This document shows positions 42,901-53,726 of a DNA stretch of 64,000 bases, in pieces (the stretch's first letter is position 1; the number at the start of each line of letters is the position of its first letter). The DNA comes from Ciona savignyi (lineage: Eukaryota; Chordata; Ascidiacea; Phlebobranchia; Cionidae): contig CH002809.1 in assembly GCA_000149265.1 (NCBI GenBank), positions 453,112 to 517,111 on the forward strand, read 5' to 3'. Position numbers and translations under genes: made by a program. The notes beneath the pieces were generated by a model that saw nothing but the letters and a program-made list of their open reading frames with translations, was not told the DNA's origin and searched no databases.

Positions 42901-43477
42901 CGCTTGGAGCACTTGGATCACTTAGATTGCTATGGAAAGTAATTCTAACCCTGTTCCAAACACTGATCTTAACCCCAGAACTAACTTTAACCCAAACCCT
43001 AACATTATTATCATGGCTTTTGTAATTACGAAGAATAGCAAGCGATTAAAGCAATGTAAGTGCTGGATGCGGTCAAAGCGATCGTGTAGTACTTAGAGGT
43101 ACCGATGTAAATGTACCTAACTTTTTTAGGGTTTGGCATGTTTTTTTGTCATATGTGCTTATACAAATGTAGGATTATGCAGAANNNNNNNNNNNNNNNN
43201 NNNNNNNNNNNNNNNNNNNNNNNNNNNNNNNNNNNNNNNNNNNNNNNNNNNNNNNNNNNNNNNNNNNNNNNNNNNNNNNNNNNNAACGAAAATATCATCA
43301 ACTAACCATTGGAAAAACAAATCCTTCATTGTAGTCTGTGTGTTCTCCAATTAAGTTTACTCGACCAGGTGCACAAGTTATAATATTAGGATGGCAACCA
43401 GGAAATTTCTCAGTAAAACTTAATTTTGCTCGCTTGACCATTTCCTCGATTGATGGTATTTCGCTTAACCCCGCCAT
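36970..43477 (-). CDS. GALK1: Galactokinase
   Basis: Exons (descending) 43477-43307, 42338-42146, 41739-41620, 41147-41015, 40757-40576, 39721-39571, 38551-38389 and 37041-36970 join in phase to 394 aa (human GALK1 is 392). It phosphorylates galactose to galactose-1-phosphate in the Leloir pathway, in the cytosol. The signature [17 protein letters not shown] is at 39-55, the GHMP ATP loop [15 protein letters not shown] at 137-151, the catalytic Asp is 188 in PCGIMDQF, and the third GHMP motif is [17 protein letters not shown] in exon 7. The last exon is only 72 nt and lies beyond a 1.3-kb intron with a minisatellite. The exon 6 acceptor abuts a SINE-1 tail. GALK2 is less likely from length and motifs. 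Confidence 0.95.
37541..37708 (+). mobile_element. SINE-1 3' fragment, GALK1 intron 7
   Basis: Starts at TTAATGGGTTCTAGCAAATT and ends TATCCTATCC. Confidence 0.8.
37771..38376 (+). repeat. 23-bp minisatellite in intron 7 of GALK1, split by SINE-1
   Basis: About 11 units of TATTAGTTGGTTTAAAATAA plus AAG up to 38023, then a full SINE-1 (38024-38320), then about three more units to 38376. Unit identity is very high, so the array expanded recently. Confidence 0.92.
38024..38320 (+). mobile_element. SINE-1 within the 23-bp minisatellite
   Basis: Full length, CCGGCCCGTTGG head to TATCCTATCC tail. Confidence 0.9.
38671..38964 (+). mobile_element. SINE-1, GALK1 intron 6
   Basis: Full length, antisense to GALK1. 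Confidence 0.9.
39729..39993 (-). mobile_element. SINE-1 abutting GALK1 exon 6
   Basis: Sense to GALK1. On the gene strand the tail CCTATCC is followed by TAATAAAG and then exon 6, so the tail sits only 8 bp from the splice junction. Internal 20-bp duplication of ATTCATGTTTAT. Confidence 0.88.
40128..40204 (-). mobile_element. (AAACT)n-tailed retroposon fragment, GALK1 intron 5
   Basis: TAGTTTATTGATTTTTGCCC and GACGCGGCCGCC landmarks, with the middle deleted. Confidence 0.6.
41887..42050. mobile_element. hAT-like MITE in GALK1 intron 2
   Basis: Ends CAGTGGTTCCCAAAGT and, on the complement, TAGTGGTTACCAAACTTT, with GGTCCGCGGACC near the left end. Target duplication not clear. Confidence 0.6.
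42876..43104. mobile_element. MITE family B copy (in GALK1 intron 1)
   Basis: About 30-bp inverted ends CCTCTAAATACTACAGGATC and (complement) CCTCTAAGTACTACACGATC. The interior has AACCCTAACATTA-like sequence. Confidence 0.75.
43185..43284. other. Assembly gap, 100 N
   Basis: Run of exactly 100 N, probably a placeholder of unknown true size, in intron 1 of the galactokinase gene. Confidence 1.
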
Positions 43478-45632
43478 GTTGTTAACACGTACCGGTCGTC
43501 TACTGTTCGAACCAGACTTTAGAAAATATCAGGCAGCTGAAACGATCACACGTTTGTACGCCAGGCGTTACTTTTACCATTAGTACACTATGCTCTCACT
43601 CATTTGTACACAAGGCACTTTAACCCTAGTGGCATATAAAGCAAGTATTTCACTGTTTTATCTTGTTCATTGCGTTATTAATTTACTACTCCGTTAAAAC
43701 TGATTATCGAGTTAAAATTAATTAACTGGTAAAATCCTTCCTAAATTTACTTTTTACTCTGTTCCTAAGCGTCTAAGCCACGGCTTCATAATAGCCCAGT
43801 GCACGTATAATTCCGGCCCGTTGGTCTAGCGGTTAAGTGCGTCGCCTTTCAATCGAAAGGTTGCAGGTGCGAAACTGGCCGCTAGCTAGTCGGTTGTGTC
43901 CTTGGGCAAGGCACTTTTCGGACATTGCCTGAACCCAGCGGATTAATGGGTTCTACCAAATTGAAGGAAGGTGTCTATAATATACAACACACTGCAATAG
44001 CTCCGGTAACCCGACGATGGGCGCGAGGTGATCTGAGGGTTGCCCGTGTGATAACCCCCTTGGTTTTCCCATTCACGGGGATAAAGATGAATATCCTATC
44101 CTATCCTATAATTCTATTGTGCAAAACATTCAATGGGGGAAGAGTATTTTATTGAAAGGCAGAAGAGCCCAAAACTCCTTGTTTAAACTGGTCCCTGCTC
44201 TTAAAAGAGTTGTTAACTTTTACTTTGGAATAAAGGTTTTTTTTAATATATAAGTACCAGGGACATTAGGTTGGTATCTAAAGTGATCAGCCTTTTTGCC
44301 GATTGGGCTTCAATAACCGACTCCTGAACTGAACTTTTAATCATTAGACAACGGCGACAGAATTCTCACTAGTTTAATTACAGACTCGCTTAAGACTTTA
44401 AACCTTTGATTTGCACGAAACCAGCAAACGGTAGATTGTGAACAACTCGTCAGAATCGTATATGTACGTATGGGCCTTTTATAACATACTAGGCCTATAC
44501 AAACATAACCACGTGTTCGTGATGATTTCCGAACTGCACGGTATTGTTGAATAAGTAAAACATAATGAAATACAATTGATGCGGGAGTTCTGACGGGACA
44601 CAGGAAATCAGTAACAGTCTGTGATTTGTTCAGTTTTTAAGATAAAGACGTTGTCACACAATAAAATAAGTTAAAATATTTGATCTTATCTGAATTTTCT
44701 ATACACTACAAATAAGATAATATAAATTAGGCCTACACATTCATGCTATATTTCCAATGCTTATAAACAATTCATGCGCGTTTGCTCATAGGTGTTTTAT
44801 TACAATGAGTGATACGCTCGACTGCTAACTAAAGTAACTGTGCGGAGTGATGAATTGCAGATTAGGTAGGCCTACAACGCACAGAAAAACGTGTCTTTTT
44901 TGTCTTAACGTTCATTTTTATAACAAAGTTCATTAGAGCGTCTAAAACAGGGAATTTTAAGTAATCAATTTATATGACAATAGTTGAAATGGTGAAATAA
45001 TACTCGTAATAATCATACTACAATACCGCGATTGGCTAAACGATGACCACTATAGATTATTTTCCATGGTCCCTTTACTTTCAATAAAATTGACACTCAT
45101 TGCTTATTTAATCTACGACTGTAAAAAGGATAATTGTTTTTGTGTGGTTGTAATAAAGCTGGTCCACAGTAATGCAAACGGTATCTTGACCTAATTTTAA
45201 ACATCACCGATAACCCGTCTGTGAGCACGAGGTAATTACCTGTCTTTTAAATCCACTGCGTTTTTTCAACCCCGGTTATAAACATGATTAGACCAACTCT
45301 ATCTCTCAACTGTGGGTTATATGATTTATTGTTTTGTGTACCGTCTGGTAGGTCTAAAATGTTATTACGAAGTCTGGCTTGGTCTTTGTACTACGTTACA
45401 AGTCTGTTATCGGCAACGTTTTTTAAATAGTACTTCCTGTATTGTTTTACAATTGCCTGATATGCGTTAATGGGCTTCGTCAGTTTTAATGTGGTAGAGG
45501 CTAGTTCGTTTGACCACGGCCTGAACAAAGCAATATCTGCCCTAAGGCCTTCTTCTTCTTTATTCAGGTGTCCAAGGTGTGTCAGTTTAGGGAGATATAT
45601 TAATTTGAACGAAGGTTTTGCCTCTGCTAAAG
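43478..45632. other. Intergenic region between GALK1 and MCO (divergent)
   Basis: Apart from the SINE-1 at 43813 and a very degenerate SINE-1-like stretch near 45205-45300 I see no gene. It should hold both promoters; no convincing TATA box or motif identified. Confidence 0.6.
43813..44108 (+). mobile_element. SINE-1 between GALK1 and MCO
   Basis: One of the best-preserved copies: CCGGCCCGTTGGTCTAGCGG head, TATCCTATCC tail. Confidence 0.92.
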
Positions 45633-48600
45633 ATGGTTATAAAAAGTTTGTCGGTATTGACGCTATTTATCTTGTGGTTTTGTGCGATTAAAGCAAAAGC
45701 AGGTTAGTACAGCACGCAAATTGGTGTGAAGTGTAAAATTAATAACAAACCTTGATTTAATATATAATCTACTTTATTATGTTAAGCAGCGACACATGTT
45801 ATAGCGAATTTAAATATATTTATCAACAGAAAAGTGTTATATAACAAATATTTCCGCAGAAGTACACCCATGTGACCGAATTTGCCAGAGCGAAACGTCC
45901 ATGATTTGCGAATATAATTTTACTATAGAGTGGTACGTGTTATTTGTGAGGTTATATTTGTAAATTTGAGCTTTATATACATTGTAAGGTATGCAACATT
46001 GTCAAAAGCATGCTACGATTGCCCACAAGTCGAAGAGGATTGTTTTAGGGAAGACTGCATTGCAGCGGATGGATTTCCACGAGCAGTAACGGTGGTAAAC
46101 AGAATGCTTCCAGGACCATCGATCAAGGTATGGTAATTTAGCCGAATGGCAGCGTATCATTCTTTAACGCGACACAACCATATACCAGTGTTTCTCAAAT
46201 GGTGCGCCGCAAAGGTAAGCTAGGTGCGCCACACTTGCATTTCATAAATTTACGACAGAAGGTGCATATATCATAAACTACTAAATGGTTAGTGTCTAGT
46301 TCGTTCTTTTTCAATGTAACGTTAGTTTCACATTACCTTTTTAAAAAGCAAAACTCTCAAGAAACAGTAATTTCGTTATGTGGAAAATTCGGTGATGAAA
46401 TTATTTAAATTAAACTGTTAATTTGCCATACCTTTCCTAATTTTTCTAAGTTTTTAGCATATTGTTTTGATTCCCTGCCACGAGGTAAAAAAGATCGAGA
46501 ACAACTGCCCTATACTGTAGGTCTGCGAAGGAGATCAAATTATTGTTCGGTTGAGTAACAAACTGGACAACGGCGAGGGCACGACCATACATTGGCATGG
46601 CATAACACAACGAGGTACACCGTGGATGGACGGTGTACCTATGATTACCCAGTGTGCTGTTCCATCGGGCACGAATTTCGTTTACAATTTCACCGCCTAC
46701 CCTGCAGGTAGGCAAAATCTGCGTTTTAGTTTAGTTTATTCTTTGTTTCCACGATGAAACACGAAGCGGGACTATAGATATTTGTTTTTTTTATATACAG
46801 GATACTCTATCGATTATTATAAGTGTATTCGTGCAGCATTTTGTTTAATTCTTCTCATTTTATTTAAACGTGTTTTCAAGAACTCAATTACTAGTATATA
46901 GTTTTTCACCAGAATAAATTTAGAATAAATTTGCGTTTTATATACAGGGTACACTATCGATCATTATACAGGCTTTGTTTCGAACCCATAGGGGGTTCGT
47001 TGCTAATACTGTTTTTGTATGTAAGTCGGTATATGTATCGGTCGCGTTAACCATTCGGCCACCCGGCCGTACAATTCTTCTCATTTTATTTAAACGTGTA
47101 TTCAAGAACTCAATTGCTAGTATATAGTTTTTCACCCCGAACGCGATATCCCGCGTATTTAAGGCTCAAAATACAAAAGGGTCAGGAAATGATATCGACT
47201 GTTGGCTATAAGAAAGTTCCTTATTTTCAACAAAACCATTTTTGTGTTGTTTTAAGATTTTAGATAGTTCGATGTCGGTGCTTTAACTAGGATAGAATAG
47301 GATATTCATGTTTATCACCGTGAACGGAAAAAACCAAGGGGGTTAACACACGGGCAATCGTCAGATCACCTCGCGCCCACCGTCGGGTTACCGGAGCTGG
47401 TTCCATGACAACTGAACCCCTTACAACTGAACCCCTTACAACTGAACCCTTACAACTGAACCCTTTACAACTGAACCCCTACAATTAAGCCCCTTACAAC
47501 TGAAATCCTTTTAACTGAACCCCTTTAAACTGAACCCCTTTACAACTGAACCCATTTCAATTGAACCTCTTTACAACTGAACCCCCTTTTCAGTTAAAAG
47601 CCTTCGGTTAAAAGGGGCTCAGTTGTAAGGGGTTCAGTTGTAAGGGGTTCAGTTGACTGGTCACCACCGGAGCTATTGTAGTATATTGTATTAGATAGAC
47701 ACGTTCCTTCAGTTTGAAAGAACCAATTAATCTGATGGGTTCAGGCAAATAAATAACAAATGTTTAGGAACACATTGGTGGCACGGACATTCCGGTTTTC
47801 ATCGATCGGATGGGGCATTTGGAAGTTTTATTGTCAAGAAACCAGCACTGAACAATTTACACAGGGATGCATATGATGAGGGTTAGTATATACGTATATA
47901 GGCACCTTCTAAATTTTATTATTTTATTTAGCTTGTACAGGCTACTTTGTATTTGACTGGCAATTGCTATATTAACGTGTTTTCACGAATGTAGTTTTGT
48001 GTCCTTTTAATTCTCTTCCAACAATATTATCAACAACAAACGGGAACTAAAATAGAAAATTTTATTTAAACGTTTCAAAAACCCAAGATTCCTGGGTATC
48101 TAGTGTTAAAGCGTGAAATAGACGCACAGCCACACAGCAACCCTCCGTTACATTATAGACTACACTCGGTCACATTTAAAACAAAATTAAGACCCAAAAA
48201 AGGATTGATTGATTCTCGTAATGTTAATAAAGAATGAAAATATATAAAACTACAGACAAGCATACTATTTTGGTTGGTGATTGGCTGCACCAAACCACAA
48301 TGGAAAAGTACATTCAACACCACCATTCAAGCGGAAATAACAAAGGTGAAGGCATGCTGATTAATGGAAAGGGGGAACACGTAGTAAGTAAGCGCTATTT
48401 CTGCTAATTTATCGTAGTTATGGGAGCGAGTAATTATATCGTCCCAAGGGCTACCAAAAAAACGGCTCGACTGTCTACACTCCAATGATGAAATATACGG
48501 TGGAATCGTTGAAGCGATACAGGTTTCGAGTCATCAACAACGCCGCTGTGTTTTGCCCATTTGAGGTAATTTTCCTTTCTATACTGCAATACACAAAGAT

Positions 48601-51600
48601 TTATTATTTGTTTATATTAGTTGTCCGTCGATGGTCATCAACTAAATATTATCGCAACCGATGGTATTGACGTGACGTCACATACCGTGACGTCACTGGT
48701 GGGTCCATGGAGGAGAGCGATTTGATTTTGTTCTCAACGCCAACCAGACACCTTCGAGTTACTGGGTTCGAATCCAGGGTCTTGCGGATTGTCGAAACAG
48801 CTCCCAGCGTGCTGTATTGTGGTAGGCTATAACATCCTAATACCCATACAATATTGCCGTAACAATTTAGTTAAGTTAGTTTACTTTTTTGTTTCCACGA
48901 TGAAAACACGAAGCAGGACTATTGATAAAAATTTGGAAAACGGAAAAAAACGGCAAAACGACAGTCGTTAGAACATGTCTAAAAAGGCAATAAATTATTA
49001 AATTTTGCTATAATTAGACGTGGCCGCTAAACCTAAATAAAAAATAATTAAAAACAATTGATTAATTGTTTATAAAAAAATACACTATATTACACTAAGC
49101 CTTGAAGAAAAGTGTGTGGTCACAATAACAATTATATAAGCAATATAGCTTGGTTAACATATTATGTTTGAGAAACTGCTTAACTTATATATAGTTTAGA
49201 AAATATTATTATAACGGCCCATATGCATACGTGTGTACATATATAAACATACTGACCCAATTTAACTAGTAAAATCTCGACCACAATATAACTTCGTCAA
49301 TTTCCTTCTTAAATTCCCCAGGTACAATGGTACAACCACACAACGTCCTACATCAACTCCGGATGTCGGTAATACAACGAAACTTAATCCGCTTAACGAA
49401 AAGGAAACTGAACGCGTGAAATTTGTGACTTCGTTATCAACGTTAACGCCTTTGGACGTGCGATTAGCGCAGAAGCCAGACCTAGTTCACTTTGTGGGTT
49501 TCGACTTTAAACTGGTAAGACCATAACCAAACTAATGTTATGACACCGATTGGTCTAAATCAGTGTTTTCCAACTTGAGTCCGCGCTGTCAAATGAGTCC
49601 GTGGAAGGTTTAAATGAGTCCGCAAGCACATCAACAATATGCCAAAACTTTTGTTTGTTTTTAATCGTTATAAACAGCGGTAATATGTTTTTATCAAAGA
49701 GACATTGTAACTCAAGGTAATTTTAAGTTTGTATTAGTGTATCGTATACACATAGTCCAGTTACGCTACACTTTTGACTTACGCTAATTGAAAATTGATG
49801 CACTTTGAGTCCGCAAAGACTTTCGCTGGTAAGGAAATAGTCCGCGACCAAAAATGGTTGGGAAACGCTGGATAACAATATATGATCCTCTCCTTACAGG
49901 TTGACAACACACGGTACCACGACAGCATGCACTATCCGATAAAGGCAGTTCCTCGAAACCACCATTTGTACAGTCCACAGTTGAATAACGTGTCATTTGT
50001 ACCTTCTTCGTCCCCCCTTTTAAGTCAATATGACGACGTTGATCAATCACTCATTTGTGATACTTTCCGAGACATAAATGTCCCGAGCACAACGGTATGT
50101 TGAAAGAATATAGTTTGGCATGTATGATACTGAAATGTTAAGCGGTTAGTCTTGTGGTTAAGTGCGACGCCTTTCAACCGAAAGGTTTCTGGTGCGAAAC
50201 AGCTCGCTAGCTAGTCGAATATGTGCTTGGGTAAGGCACTTAACGGACATTGCCTGAACCCAGCGGATTAATGGGTTATACTAAACTGAAGGAACGTGTG
50301 AATCATACACAACACACTGCAATAGCTCTGGTAACCCGACGGTAGGCGTGAGGTGATCTGACGATTGCCCGTGTGTTAACCCCCTTGGTTTTCCCATTCA
50401 CGGGAATAAACATCAATATCCTATCTTTTATACCAGTAACACCAAGTGCCATTTTACAGTTTCGTGCATGCACACACATAGTGGATATAAAATTGGGAAG
50501 TACTGTCGAGCTGGTGGTGTTTGATGAAGGACGAACTTTCAATGCCGGCCACCCCATGCATCTGCATGGCCATCACTTTGCTGTTGTCGCAATGAACAAG
50601 TAATATTTTGCATGACCCCACTATTTTTTTACCGATCTAAGTTTCGAACCCATGATGGGCTAGGCACAAGGGCCGTTTTTGTATAGAAGTCGACCAAGTT
50701 TCAAACCCATGATGGGCTAGGCACAATAGCCGTTTTTGTATAAAAGTCGGTGATGTATCGGTCGTGCTAACCATTCGGACACTCGACCGTATATGGGCCC
50801 ACTGTTAGTCCATTGTCTGTTACAGCAAATAGGGTATATATAAATGTACAGGATATGTTGTACTGCGAAATATTCTATAGTTGATTCACACATCTTGGGC
50901 TATAAATATGGATTACTATTTTTTATCTCTGTGTGGTCAAGTATTTGACAAGACTACCATTCTTATTGGGTAGACGTGGGATATTTAGGAATATTAATTC
51001 TGTGATTTCACTTTGAAACCAAAACTAAGTACTAAAGATTAATCATATTCTGGAGGTCAATTATCTTCTTACTGATTTTGTATCATACTGTTTCTTGCAG
51101 AAGGATATTTGGGCGAGAAATTATAGCTTATTTACGGCAGACTATCTTAAAAAAAACATTAGTTTTTTGTATAACAAATTTTTTTTTTGCATTCATGTAT
51201 TATATTGTATTTTTTTTACTTTTAGGATAAAGAGCACCCTGTCACTCGATGAAATTCAGCAGATTCATGCAAATGGTTCGATAGCCTATAACTTTGTGAA
51301 TACAGTAATGAAAGATTCGGTCATAGTTCCGGATGGTGGTTACGTTGTAATTCGATTTGTTGCTGACAACCCTGGGATTTGGTCCTTCCACTGTCATTTA
51401 TCCTTTCACCAAGAAGCAGGTGTGTATCTATATGCCTATCTCACACATAGGATAGGATAGGATAGGATAGGCCTATTCATGTTTATTCCCGTGAACGGGA
51501 AAACCAAGGGGGTTAACACACGCGCAATCGTCAGATCACCTCGCGCTCACCGTCGGGTTACCGGAGCTATTGCAGTGTGTTTTGTATGATAGACACGTTC

Positions 51601-52025
51601 CTTTAATTAAAATTTTCCTTTGGTAGAACTCATTAATCCACTGGATTCAGGCAATGTCCGTAAAGTGTCTTGCACAAGGACACAACCATTTAGCTAGCGA
51701 CCAGTTTCGCACCTGCAACCTTTGGACTGAAAGGCGATGCACTTAACCGCCAGACGAACTGACGGACAATCATACTTGCATATAAATACATCTAAGCCTA
51801 ACATTTGACAATGACAATCGATTCACAGGCATGCTGATGGCGTTTAGGGTAGGGGAAGAAGTTTACGAGAAAAACATCCCAGAAAACTTTCCAAAATGTG
51901 GAAACTGGCGAGCGATTGAACGAAAGAGTGCGGGAATGCAGCCGAAATTAAACATTGCTGTTCTGTTTTCTTGTTTATTTATTTTACTCATATCAAGCAT
52001 GAATTATATGAGTATAAATATATGA
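45633..52025 (+). CDS. Secreted or membrane-anchored multicopper oxidase (laccase-like), frameshift in exon 8
   Basis: Exons 45633-45702, 45860-45932, 45989-46127, 46521-46707, 47768-47881, 48256-48383, 48449-48565, 48621-48821, 49322-49514, 49900-50094, 50460-50599, 51226-51419 and 51829-52025; about 648 aa if the frame is continuous. Residues 1-23 are a signal peptide. Like arthropod laccases it has an N-terminal Cys-rich segment (CDRICQ, ACYDCP). Copper motifs are all present: HWHG (118-121), WHGH (161-164), HPMHLHGHH (exon 11) and [12 protein letters not shown] (exons 12-13). A hydrophobic C-terminus suggests a membrane or GPI anchor. Such enzymes oxidise phenols, metals or ascorbate with O2; which here is unknown. 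Exon 8 has one base too many near 48701-48703, breaking frame and phase. Confidence 0.9.
46186..46507. mobile_element. hAT-type MITE (322 bp) in MCO intron 3
   Basis: Ends CAGTGTTTCTCAAATGG and, on the complement, CAGTTGTTCTCGATC. Flanked by 8-bp duplications CCATATAC and CCCTATAC (one mismatch). Its right end lies 13 bp from the start of MCO exon 4. Confidence 0.85.
46723..46785 (-). mobile_element. (AAACT)n-tailed retroposon fragment, MCO intron 4
   Basis: Tail end only: TTTTAGTTTAGTTTATTC and CACGATGAAACACGAAGC. Confidence 0.65.
46971..47071 (-). mobile_element. SINE-2, MCO intron 4
   Basis: GTTTCGAACCCATAGGGGGT, then TGTATCGGTCGCGTTAACCA. Confidence 0.75.
47288..47749 (-). mobile_element. 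SINE-1 split by the fold-back element, MCO intron 4
   Basis: 47288-47398 and 47666-47749 are continuous in other copies (ACCGGAGCTATTG); antisense to MCO. Confidence 0.85.
47399..47665. mobile_element. Fold-back element with 9-bp target duplication, in MCO intron 4
   Basis: Bounded by perfect 9-bp direct repeats ACCGGAGCT (47390-47398 and 47666-47674). The left arm is a run of about 12 copies of a 13-15-bp unit ACAACTGAACCCC; the right arm carries the inverse GGGGTTCAGTTGT repeats, so the whole can fold into a hairpin. It is inserted in a minus-strand SINE-1 copy. The 9-bp duplication resembles Mutator-like elements. Confidence 0.82.
48866..49127 (-). mobile_element. (AAACT)n-tailed retroposon, MCO intron 8
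   Basis: Near full length, from the TTAGTTAAGTTAGTTTACT tail to GAAGAAAAGTGTGTGGTCA. The latter matches the head of the plus-oriented copy at 61370. Confidence 0.75.
49561..49870. mobile_element. hAT-like MITE in MCO intron 9
   Basis: Imperfect terminal inverted repeats CAGTGTTTTCCAAC and CAGCGTTTCCCAAC, with repeated GAGTCCGC inside. No convincing target duplication. Lies about 30 bp upstream of exon 10. Confidence 0.65.
50138..50426 (+). mobile_element. SINE-1, MCO intron 10
   Basis: Sense. The tail ends 33 bp before the exon 11 acceptor (50459). Confidence 0.88.
50622..50791 (-). mobile_element. SINE-2 with internal 57-bp duplication, MCO intron 11
   Basis: AACCCATGATGGGCTAGGCA occurs twice, about 57 bp apart, followed by one GTATCGGTCGTGCTAACCAT. 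Confidence 0.8.
51449..51768 (-). mobile_element. SINE-1, MCO intron 12
   Basis: Full length with a long (AGGAT)n tail; antisense to MCO. Confidence 0.9.
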
Positions 52026-52664
52026 TTTGAATGATATTCATGTTTATCCCCGTTAATAGGAAAACCCTAATTTAGCATATTATTGGCTTAAAATGTAGTT
52101 AAAACCTATACAAGTTTTGTAATATGAATCGTTCTATTTTTTTACGGATTAATTTGCTTGTGCAGTTCGAAAGACTGAAGGGTAAATGAAACGAAATGCG
52201 GATTTCGTAATGTTTTGTTTGTATATGCAGCATAAAAATCTCAGCGATATATGATGTATTTTTGTATGTTTTATTCGCTTTTAATGTCTGAATTTAAGTT
52301 GCTGTGTTTAAATCAACACACGTTGGTTAATAACTTAGTTTTTTTTCGGATAAATGTATATTGAAATTGGGCAATATTTTTTTTAATTTTCTATAAATAT
52401 ACAAATATATTGCTAATAAATTTTAAAATGCGTAATATATTTGTACAACAACACAAAAAGCGAAATTGGTAATCTAACATTTTTAGTGCATAAAACAGGG
52501 CAAACTGTTTATTTTTTAGTAAAACTTAGAAGAAACGTCCTGTGCAAATTGTATGGCCAATCGCCACTCAGTCTTACTTCACTAGATGTATAATCGAGTG
52601 CACCCTTAGCAGGCATCTCTTCACAGCGTGCAAGCCACGTATGGAGGGGCGATATTCCTTCTTT

Positions 52665-53081
52665 TTTTACCGAGCCAAGTTTCGAACCCATGATGGGATC
52701 GTTACTAGGACCGTTTTATGTGTATAAGAGTCGGTATATAGGATAGGATAGGATATTCATCTTTATCCCCGTGAATGGGAAAACCAAGGGGGTTAACACA
52801 CGGGCAATCGTCAGATCACCTCGCGCCCATCGTCGGGTTATCGGAGCTATTGCAGTGTGTTGTATATATGATAGACACGTTCCTTCAATTTGGCAGAACC
52901 CATTAATCCGCTGGTTTCAGGCAATGTCCGTAAAGTGCCTTGCCTAAGGACACAACCGACTAGCTTTATAGCGACCAGTTTCGCACTTGCAACCTTCCGA
53001 TTAAAAGGCGACGAACTTAACCGTTAGACCAACGGGCCGGACTGTATCGGTCGCGTTAACCATTTGGCCACACGACCGTAT
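52665..53081 (-). mobile_element. SINE-2 interrupted by SINE-1
   Basis: Outer parts 52665-52739 and 53042-53081 form one SINE-2 (GTTTCGAACCCATGATGGG, then TGTATCGGTCGCGTTAACCA). Confidence 0.82.
52740..53041 (-). mobile_element. SINE-1 nested in SINE-2
   Basis: Full length, inserted in the GGTATATGTATCGG region of the SINE-2. Confidence 0.9.
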
Positions 53082-53317
53082 GGGCGGTATTCCATTGTTT
53101 AAGGTAACCCGAAAACCTTTATTCACGCCCTCCAGTGGTGAGACTGGAGACTGCGCTGGCTAACCGCACTACCACAGGGTAAAACGATTCTCGCAGCTCA
53201 GACCTGGTCGTTTGAATTTTTACATTATCCAAGTAATGTAATTCTAGGGCCGGGAAAGGCGGATATAGGTCCCGTTCATACCTAATAAATAAAGTAAGAA
53301 AATTTTCTTATCTTATA

Positions 53318-53500
53318 ATAAACTAGAGGGTGTCAACCACACGTTTAACCACCACTATTTGTAAAAAAACATTTTGTATGTCATATATTTATGCTACAGG
53401 GTCCCTAACCACACTTTATATTTTATAAACCGAGTATGTATTTTGTTTCTGTAAGCATATAAACGGATGGGTCCCAGAATTTTTCTTACATTTTTTACAT
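53318..53500 (-). repeat. Solo end of the 335-bp-repeat element family
   Basis: Reverse-complement match to about 60400-60605 (GTGTCAACCAC, AGGGTCCCTAACCACA, ATGGGTCCCA in the same order). Lies between MCO and the sulfotransferase-family gene. Confidence 0.7.
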
Positions 53501-53726
53501 TCTCGATCTATTTCTAAGTTATGAGCTGTTTCACATTTTCATTTTCAATCAAAATTCAACAGCTACTATAATTAACTTTAATCGTAAATTAAAATTTTAT
53601 TAAATCTTAAGGGCACATAAAATATATCGTTTACCCTAGACACAAACACTGTATTTTGGTACATGATGATATAAGTTTTAAAAAGAGAGCGTTATTATAA
53701 GGATAAACAAGGAAGCAAATTGCACA

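Noticed and set aside
45470..45691. 73-aa ORF as a separate gene before MCO
   Set aside because: Overlaps MCO exon 1 in another frame, with no domain.
50432..50459. MCO exon 11 starting at TATACCAG, directly after the SINE tail
   Set aside because: Phase fails; the acceptor TTTTACAG at 50459 restores frame and homology.
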